11,222 nucleotides of DNA from Phoronis ovalis (Eukaryota; Phoronida; Phoronidae), in contig JAOXYB010055279.1 of NCBI GenBank assembly GCA_028565635.1, positions 1-11,222 on the forward strand, read 5' to 3'. The translations under genes and the position numbers were made by a program. The notes below the pieces were generated by a model, which saw only the letters and a list, made by a program, of their open reading frames with translations, was not told the origin of the DNA and searched no databases. Positions 1-9,400 of this stretch are shown piece after piece. Positions within the stretch are counted from its first letter, which is position 1, and each line of letters begins with the position of its first letter.

Positions 1-290
1 ATTTTTGTAATGATTTAAATTACATGAATTTACTATAGAAGTGGATGGGAAAATCAATTGTGTCCTTATACCAAATAGGACAAACATAACTCTAGACGTG
101 AGGTACCAACTTATCAGGTGATCACACAGAGATGTCTCCTGGCTTTCTGGCCTACATCTGGATGCGGGCTGATGTAATGTGTCAATCACACATCTTCTAA
201 CTTTTGACAGGAATTGGACTGTGCTAGTAGTTAGTAGTTCAGCAATGTTAAATTATAGAACTGCACGATATCATAGCAAATAGAACCTAC
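1..290 (-). other. Start of the next intron, no coding seen
   Basis: The donor GTAGGT at 290-285 opens a phase-1 intron that runs off the window. The segment 100-210 is somewhat G+C-richer (GATGCGGGCTGATG) but has stops in all minus frames where the family motif should follow, so I do not call an exon. Confidence 0.7.
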
Positions 291-446
291 CTTGTGGACT
301 CAAGTCTAAAGTCTCCAAATAAAAAGGGCCATTTCTGTATATTATTTCTTGACATATAACTGCAAAGCTATATACATCTCCTTTATGTGTTCCACACGGA
401 GGAGGATTATGCATGCGTAACAATTCAGGGGCTGTCCATAGTTTTC
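291..446 (-). CDS. Exon: kinase-homology domain, C-lobe (last exon visible)
   Basis: This 156-bp exon begins with GA completing an Arg codon, encodes residues 469-519 and leaves with a G of a split codon. The acceptor is TTGTCGCAG at 447-455 and the donor is GTAGGT at 290-285. The protein reads [20 protein letters not shown], then [20 protein letters not shown], then [11 protein letters not shown]. '[10 protein letters not shown]' is the APE motif and 'KGDVYSFxhIxQEIhxRxGPF' covers helix F with the conserved Asp; both match GC-A/GC-B closely. The family continues with the end of this domain, a coiled-coil linker and the cyclase catalytic domain, none of which is in positions 1-290. Confidence 0.95.
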
Positions 447-3400
447 CTGCGACAAAAAGTGATAAAATTAACCAAAAGATTAAGGTGTTGCATCAGCGCA
501 TGCTAAAGGCACATTAACTGGCAAATTTGTTCATCTATTAACAAGAATCCTAAAAACTTTCAAGCAGCTTACTCGAGGCTTGGCACCCTGATCATGATCA
601 GCGGTATGCTATCACTGAGGGCTGTAGGGAGATATCGCGAGCAGCGAGCATTTGGTCTGTTAAATGTGAGTAGCGAGCATTGCCTTGGTCTGTTAAGTGC
701 AAGCAGCGAGCATTATCTCTTTTGGCGAACATTACTCTGCATATTTTTTTAATTTAGTGTACTATTTTGTTTTGACAACGTTTTTTTTTTTTGGTTGTCA
801 ATTTTTCTTGTTAAGTGGGAGCAGTGAGCATTGCCGATTTTTAAGTGTGAGTATTGTACCTTGGGGGTACCCCCTACCCCCCTCATCACTGTTCGACCCT
901 TTAGCTCATACTGAAGATAACAAAAAGCTGCAATTTATTAGAATCTTTTCATGCATCAATGTTCTAGCCTCCCCACTAATAAAACACAAACAAACCAAGC
1001 ATACATACATTCAATAGAAATTATTACAAATCTTCAAAATTGAAGATAAATGTTGTTTAGAATTTTTTCCTGTTGGGGTATAATATAGGATACATGTATA
1101 CATGTATGTACTCAATAATTTCTTTTTCTACAATTTTCTTCCCTGATTTCTTAAAGTTAGATAAACCTTTATTCATAGTGTAATTGATTGGTAGTTTGCA
1201 TAAAAAGGGAAAATAGGGGGTAAATCAACTGATAGGACAACTGTGAGACAACTGAGAAGACTATATGACAAGTGTGAGAAGACTATATGACAAGTGTGAG
1301 AAGACTATATGACAAGTGTGAGAAGACTATATGACAACTGTGAGAAGACTATATGACAAGTGTGAGAAGACTATATGACAACTGTGAGAAGACTATATGA
1401 CAACTGTGAGAAGACTATATTTAGTTGCAGAATAATAATTAGACAAGGTCAAGTGTTTGGTGAGAAAGCAATGTTTTTTATTGCTAGACAGTCTAGTACT
1501 TCTGATAGTTACATGATTTTTAGCTTTTTTAACTCAAGTGACAATGTGAGGAGTTATAACAGAAGCAAAGTGGATATTGTGACAAGTTTCTAAAAGCAAA
1601 CCTGAAAATTCATGAGTAAAAAATTGACAAGTAACTTGAATGTGTTATCAAAACCTCAAAAATGACTTACTTCTATAATATGCATATGTATCCTCTTCAT
1701 CAATATCTTTAAAGCCTCTCATGGAATGTAAACCAATATCAGTAATTTTCAGTACAAATCTACTATCAACTACGCAGTTTGAACTCTTTAAATTTCCATG
1801 ACATCGTACATCACTGTTATGTAAGTAAGCCATGCCCTACAATCGAATAGCAAAAAGAACTGTTTAGTTTTGACAATTTTTTCCAAACATATACGATTAG
1901 CATAGAGGCCTGATGGCAAATAAAAGGCATCCAAGGCAAGAAGATGTTAGCATTTTTAAGAGAACTGCACATTTTTATTACCTTAATATACTAGTTTCAG
2001 TATTAATTATACCACCTAGTCGCACTACATATTAAGAATTCTACTTGTCTCATATTGTGACTGGCATTGACAGTAACGTTTTCCTCTAAATAAACGACAT
2101 GAAGCATATCTATACTAATTTATGTTTTTATTACCAGTATGCAGCATTGCTTATTATTTCTCAAATTCAATTTATTAGTAGTTTAGTAGTGTTTTATACT
2201 TACCCTGACAATGTCTTGCATTAAAGAATATCTAAACATCCAATCTAACTTGAGCTGTTCATTTTCTAAAACGTCCTGTAATTAAAAACAGTGAAAATCA
2301 CAACATTGTATAAACCTTTCGAAATGATACACTGCATTTCTTTGTGTAAAAGTTCCACAAAGATCCGTTAGTATCCAGTACGTTTATCCAGGTATACGAT
2401 AATTTTTATACGATAATTTAAAGATGTTTCACTTGGAATACCTGTAAACTGCCTTTTTGGCAATATTCCGTCACTAAGCATTCGTTGGGTGCATCAATAC
2501 ACGCTCCTATGAATCTCACGATATGATCATTCTGTAGATCCCGTATCTAAAAAACAAAATAATAGGAAAACTAAAACTATGATTTTTCCTACTGCAAACA
2601 ATGTTACTTTAATTGCCAATTTGCATTTATAAAGTTACAAGCATACAAAGTTGTTGCAGCAACAAATAAGCCGACGTGAAACCAAACTTTTTAGACAACA
2701 TTTTCAAAACTACTATACTTATTCCAATAAAATAACATGTTATGGCGGCTTCGGACTAAAGTATATGGTAGCTGCGTTTTGTGATCTAACTCCAATATGG
2801 CCCCCGTATCGCAGGTTACTTGGAAAGATTTGTAGATAGGTTACCTTTTTAATTTCCAATAGTAGAGGTTTCGTAACTGTTATGTTATGAGTATTTATTT
2901 TCTTTATTGCAACAATCTGTGCCTGTAAAAAACAATTACCGAATTAATGATATAAATATCGACATTAACCAAGCTGGCGAAAAGATGTGTATCCGGAAAT
3001 CAAGTATTTACTGCATCAGTTATATTTTTATCTCATGGTGTACATTGTACTTCATGCAAACCCTCTTAGAAACATGTATACATGGTATCCTGTGTGAAAA
3101 AACAATTTACAATTTGCTTGAATTCTGTATTCTCAGTTTTGCTAAATAGAAGCACTGAAAGGAATATGTTGATCACTGTATGCACCTTGAAATATCCTGT
3201 TTTTGTAAACATTTGTTTAGTTCCAATATCACTCAAATGGACTGCCATGGTGTCACCTGATATATCACTTTGGATTGACATCTTCTGTAAAAAGAAATTA
3301 ATTTTAAGTTAGGTAACGAACTAACGTTCTTCGTAAAAATCTGTAACGCAATCTTTATTTAATGAGATTGGGTAGAAAATTTTGGTTTTTATAATAGGTA

Positions 3401-6400
3401 CACATTGTTTAAATTTAATGTTCCTTTACCATGAGTGAACGTTGCATACCTCCTCCTTTGGTCACATTTCGTAGTGGACTTAAAATTTCAACAACATGTC
3501 CACAATATGGAACAGTTTGATGTAACATTAGTATTTTTAGTTCCTTTTTGGAATTGAATTTGCATCATATATTAAATGCTAGCGTCATTGATCTTTATAA
3601 TTTATGAGTATGTGTTATTACTATTTCAATAAAACAAAGTTTCCGTCATCTCAGTAATAACATGCAGTTTGGTATCAAAGTTCTCACACCGGTATCTAAA
3701 ACAGTTTTATTGCATGTTTTAAAATGTGTAAAATCTTGCGTCGTTAAGATTAAGGTAACACGAGGACAAAGAGTGCAAAGTGATGCTTATAGCTGGAATC
3801 AAAAATAAATGCAAGAACTTACTCTGTTTAGACTCATGCGACTGCCCATTTTGTTTCTACATTTTGCCATTGTGCTAAACATAATATCATCCCATCTTAT
3901 TTTCCAATTCATTTCCGCCAATTCAGCTTCCAACTTATAATGTCTAAATGAATACAAAGACGAACAGTATTTAGCTTTGTGACAAAATACACGCAATGTT
4001 GCTGTAGACCCACGTTTATGTGCGCGTTTCAACGATAAACCACAGTTTTCATAGTTTTCCAACGAAGAAATAACTTCTAATATTGAACAACAAGGTGATT
4101 GCTTCATATCGCAGGCCAGGGATTATATCCCTTATAACGTTTCTTGTGACTTAATTAAACTAAACACACATGCACACACACACACATATATATCTATATA
4201 TATATAAAATGTGTGTAAATGAACTAGCTATACGTTAAAAAAAATAAACGCACCTGTAGACGAAAAATGCGGCAAACACCACAAGAAACAACAAAGATCC
4301 CAGGACAATTATAACTATACCATATATTGGGAATTTGTCTGAAAAAAACAAATAATCAAATTTCATTGACGAAGGTGCATACCTGGGAGCTGTAATTAAC
4401 GCATACATTAAACGCTATAAATTAGTAAAAAATTATATTGCCAAAACAATAGTTCAAAGAATGAATCCACATTCACTGGACAATCTCAATTAAAACCGTT
4501 TAGCAGAAATATTGTTTGTAACTAGCCAACAATTAGAAGGCACTTTTGGAACACCATGGTGATTACATAAAGGTAGTGCTATAATGATGAAATGCTTTCA
4601 AGAACTTACCAACTGGACATTTTGAATTGTCGAAGCCACATTTAGGGGTGTCTGGCGGAGCATCTGTTTTACTAAGATCTTCTGACCAATAAATTACTTT
4701 TCCTGGAACGGGTTCGTATTTTTTTCTGTTTCCGTAATAATTTGCAACTACCTAGGAAAAAATAATGGTAACCATTAAAATATTGCAAACACACGCATGG
4801 ATAAAGTTGATTAATTGACTAAAATGGCTTTTGTTTCTGTTCACCAGGGGTCACCTGTAGAGTTTAGTCAAATTCATGCAGCTGAACTATTTAGTAAATC
4901 TTCAACATTTTTTACATATTATCGTTATTTTAATAACTACCAAGGATCCCGGGGGAGGGGTTCATACGCTAACTCTAAACCTCGTTTACAGCTACCGAGA
5001 GGACAACCGTAACTATATAAAAATAACTGTTGCTTTTCTAACTTTCCAAAGGGCCTGAACTCAACACCTTGTTTATATAAACATAAAGGGGACAGCCTTT
5101 AAAATAAAGATAGGTGCGTTATATATATATAACTACCAAGGGAAAAGTTACTCTTAAAACTTATTAGTATAGACAGAGTAGTGAATTGGAGCTATAAATA
5201 GACAAACAGTTGTGAATAAAGTTCACATTTGTGTCCTCTCGATAATTATAAAAATAACATTTATACATATACATGCAATAAACGTTTCTATTCGAAATTA
5301 ACGGGAAGCAAATTACTTTTATCAGATGTAAGCAAATTACTTTTATCACAGGTCTTTCAACTGCATAGATATATACTGATTTTTTAATAAACCTTGCAAG
5401 CTGTGATCAGTGCATGAGACCACATTTACTTACTTCGAATTTTCCTGTTTGTGGATTCAAATCAAGCAGAGAATAATCCGCATTTCTATCTCCATTTTCA
5501 TCAATACTTACATTACCAGTTATGCCTGTAACGTAAAGTAACAATATAAAGTCTTGGAATGATTAAATTTAGGTAAACATTGGATGTTTATTTTTTGAGA
5601 ATAAGTACGTTTTAAAATTAATACAAATGAATGATGGTTTTCTAACAGTTGGATATCATATTCATAAAAGATATTATCCTCTTTATCCAATTTTTTAAAA
5701 ACTTTCTCCCCGTTTTCCCAGTTGTAGACAATTACAACATGGCGGCGACGTATGACAAGCAGAAAAAGTTATGACATTTATGCGAAGCTTTTCGTACTCT
5801 GCTTTGTTATAAAGAAGTCGGTTAATTCCTAAGAGTCTGTTTTTAAAAATCTACATTTATGTAATGCTTATTTTATCGCTATGGCGTTATTACTTTTTAA
5901 CTACAACTAGAAATAATGTGCCAATCTGTGTCATTAACGGTTCTGTATTTTCTTTCCTTTTGTAATTCAAGCTGAAATAGCACCATATATCAAGGAAAAA
6001 AGATTAAGAAATACACATAAAGTTTTTTTTGGAATTTAGTGTGGTTTTTGTAACTATATATTAAAGTAGGAAAAATTGTTGTTCCGTCTATATGACTTTT
6101 TAATTCACATGTTGTCTCGTAATGGCAAGTTGAGGTAGACTGCAACTTTGTTTAATTACATCAAAATCCCGATCGTATCAGTATATTGGTTTGGAGTCTT
6201 TTTTTATAAATCAAATGATATGTACCCTATCTATAATGGCAACTGGGAATAAAATTATGTGTTGAAATGATGCTTTTCTATTTAATAAAATGACTAATTA
6301 GACATCAGAGAAACAGTAATGTACTTCATTACAAAACTAATCAAAATGATTTACTAGATAATTTATATCTAGTAAGTAACTTGGAAAAGTGCGTAGGACA

Positions 6401-9400
6401 TATTGCATACAATTCATTCAGTTTGCTAAAGATAGCGGTAAATTGTATTTGATGAACGTTGCATTTTCGCGTTGTAGTTAATTATAAGGATAGAATCTGC
6501 AAAAGAGATAAAACACATAAATCTATGAGACTTTATAAGAATCCTGCTTAAAAACAACCGCTGATGAGCTTTTACGTGGTACAAGGTGCCAATTAACAGC
6601 AGATACTTCGTAATGTGTCAGTGCATTTATTTAATGTCAAGTTCTAATTAAACTAGCGAGTAAATGCCTCCACGTATTCAGCATCGCATCTGTGTTTAAT
6701 GCTACCGTATTCCCCTATTAGTAGATATTTTGCAAAACGTCATTATTCTTTTTACACGGGGTTGTTCGATCTTTCGCCTCTTTTGCTAATTTAAAGTTTC
6801 TAATGTCTTTTGCACTGTATTTTTTACGAATAAAATGACAACAACCAGAAACGTTTCAGGATTTCGTTATATTTGGAAGACATTTGAGCCCACATCTCGT
6901 GGTTTTCCTCATCCCTTATAGCCTATGGCCATAGCATTTAACTTACATTTCCAACAATAATTCGACTAATTAAACCATAAAAAATGTAAGCCACGAAATT
7001 TATCATTTCTCTCACTTTCCATACTCCATTTCCCACAGCGCAAACACAATTCATACATATCAAGCAACTAAACACAAAATAATGTTTACATGAATTTATA
7101 TTATGTTGCACAGAGATATCATTAAACGACGCAAACATGTAGAAACCGAACATGCTGGCGCATTCATGGTTTTGTTAAGAAGCGAATGGGGAATTAATTG
7201 TAGGGCCTTGGGTCAGGCCAACGTTAGCGTTATGGGAATAAAATGTTCGCGCTGTAGAAAATTGTGATAACGATGCTAGAATTGTCGCTCGCGCTACAAG
7301 ATCGTTGGGGAACAATGATAGGCTAATAGATGGTAAAACATATGACGTCATTTTAACCTAGGATATATAAAACTCTTAGAGTTTCAGATATCCTAGTTTT
7401 AACCAAACAAATAGAATTAATGCGATAGTCATGAAACTATTCTAAGCGTCTCAGATTTTTAATCCTCTTAGTTATCAAAGAGGAAACTGAGAAAGGTAGA
7501 TTTTAATTTATTACGATAATAGCAAAATCAGACTCTCAAAAGGTAGAGCTAAGGTTAGGTTTTTCAAAACATGATTAAATGGTAATTACATGATTAAAAA
7601 CACAGCTGAACTATTTCCTTTGCACAACAACACACAATGCACAAAAGCCAAGTGCGAAAACAGATCGCTAATGGTGTAGCTCCAATCTATACGCGTATAT
7701 ACATATCGCTTAGAACTCGAAGTCGGATATTTAAAAGTGGTATTTAAAACTAAATTTAAAAAGACAGAAATGACGTAATTGTTAACTTCATATACAGCAT
7801 GATGACAACTAAAAAAACTTTCGTTAATTTAACTCAGAAAGGTGGTTCTGGCGGCGGCAGAAAATTTAATTTTTAAATTAATTTGTATTTTGTTATCAGA
7901 GATATATTTTTTTTTTATTGTAATTGTATAGTTTTGTTTCCCAGCGCATAGAACTCTAATTGAATTTACCAATATAGTTTGTAACTATACTGTTTAGAGG
8001 ATTATCTAACACGCTTATATGTCACAAAATACGTTATTTAATCTGGTTATGACAGATTAATTATATTATATCATAAACATGCGTATTTTGTTGTAGTATT
8101 AATTTTAGCATGTAATTTCTTCATACCTTCAAAAGTTCTGTTCCACATTCGTTTAGTAATTTCAGCTCCATCTGTAACATTGTAACCAGCATCTAATGTG
8201 TCATTCAGGGCTAGAGCATACAAGATTACAGCATCGTGGAAAGCCCCTACAAAACTATTAACCTGCAAAGAATAAAATCAAATATTAATAGCTATTTTAT
8301 GTAATACAAAATCAGGGTTGCCTAACCTCCACTAAAATCGTCTCGTAAGGTTAACACCCGGATTCTAAGGTTCCGTACTCAACTAACCTGATCCGTGCCT
8401 CCGGTAAATTATCCTTGCAAGACGATTTTGGGTTCTTAATCGGTGAATTAGCGATAAATGCAAAATGTCCCTATTTCTTGAAGAGTTGTCATTGTGGGTG
8501 ATTTAGGCCCGTATAAGGGGGTGCCAACAAATTCTGTAAATCAACGCCCCACTAAGGGGCATACATGGTATCTAGCAGATGCTATATAGATCCTGTGTAA
8601 ACACTTTATGTTAATCAACATGCACCCGAATTGAAGATATATTCTTATTGTTTAACGTACAATAAAATTCTATACAATCTGTCTTCGTCTTATGTGTTAT
8701 TACATGGTTATCATACCTCCTCCTCTCCGTAAGTGAAATTAGGATACTGCTTTTTGGCTCGTTGCTTTACTTCATCAGAAAATCTTTTGTATTCTGGACT
8801 ATCAGGTTTCCTTAGAGTTACTGTTAGTAACGACTCATATGCTTTTTGTGCTTTTTTATTATTCTCATCCGATTTATCTTTCCTATACCATGGTCTTTCA
8901 CTTTCGGTTTTGCTAAAAAAAGTTACGCATATTTCAAAATAGCAAAAGTGACTCTTTACTGTGCTCATTCTAGGACATACCATGGAACTTTCAACGCAAC
9001 AAGATCCGATTCGCGTGTTGCTGTACTTCGATCACTTCACTGGGACTGTAAGTTCCAATGTATGTCATGTTTACTGTAAGGCTTAAATTTATTCATTTCA
9101 GTGAGATCAACTCCTTTGAATCGGGAATAATTAGAGCACAACATCTTTTCTCTCTTATTATGCATTTTTATATATCTACATGTATATATTTTCGAAAATT
9201 TGAAGTAGTTTTTCTTGTAATTTGTTAGACAAAATTTACCTAGTGCAACATTAATTTGCTTTGAATATATTTTATTGGCTTTTTTACTATAGCATTGCGT
9301 ACTTTCAATTTGGGTAATGAATATACGAAAATAATCAAATTAAGTTGATGATGTTTGATTATACTCACCTGCTAAACAAATCAATGTTAAAGAAGACATA

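Larger units (their letters stand above)
447..1670 (-). other. 1.2 kb repeat-bearing intron
   Basis: This 1,224-bp phase-1 intron has donor GTAAGT and acceptor TTGTCGCAG. It holds a 22-bp minisatellite (1254-1420), a cluster of degenerate AGCGAGCATT repeats (about 643-838), a 12-base T-run (781-792), a GGGGGTACCCCC palindrome (863-874) and a 16-bp palindrome TACATGTATACATGTA (1091-1106). The plus-strand open frames at 697-1017 and 1375-1593 are low-complexity or repeat-derived and not credible genes. Confidence 0.75.
5526..8126 (-). other. Large 2.6 kb intron splitting the C-terminal part of the ligand domain
   Basis: This is the longest intron here, 2,601 bp, phase 1, with donor GTATGA and acceptor GTTACAG. 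It contains no exon I can support. Things visible inside, entered separately: a short plus-strand ATGGCGGCG frame (5739-5825), a full CRE motif with an adjacent nested palindrome (7343-7404), and a second hairpin (7449-7492). The segment 7190-7320 is noticeably richer in CpG (for example TTCGCGCTGTAG and CTCGCGCTACAAG) than the AT-rich flanks, which may mark an old insertion. A 71-codon minus-strand frame at 6938-7153 has no family match and no splice context. A T-run lies near 7905-7917. Confidence 0.75.

Noticed and set aside
100-215. G+C-richer patch that might hold the next downstream exon
   Set aside because: The minus-strand translations contain stops and do not show the expected continuation of the kinase-homology domain.
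697-1017. 106-codon open frame on the plus strand
   Set aside because: It runs through the T-tract and degenerate repeats of an intron and has low-complexity Phe-rich sequence; no coding signal.
1254-1420. CRISPR-like regular repeats
   Set aside because: The 22-base units abut directly with no unique spacers, and the surrounding gene is a spliced animal gene.
1375-1593. 72-codon open frame on the plus strand
   Set aside because: Its start is in the minisatellite, whose 22-base period shifts frame at each unit, and the rest has no recognisable content.
2651-2839. 62-codon plus-strand frame containing ATGGCGGC
   Set aside because: It lies wholly in a 298-bp intron, the ATGGCGGC is out of frame with it and meets a stop after five codons, and no homology is apparent.
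3066-3312. Plus- and minus-strand open frames around the 3186-3284 exon
   Set aside because: Plus-strand frames are shadows, and the minus frame past 3185 is read-through beyond the donor; only 3186-3284 matches the family and keeps the frame.
8733-9079. Two plus-strand open frames of 69 and 77 codons
   Set aside because: They are antisense shadows of the strongly supported exon at 8717-8912.
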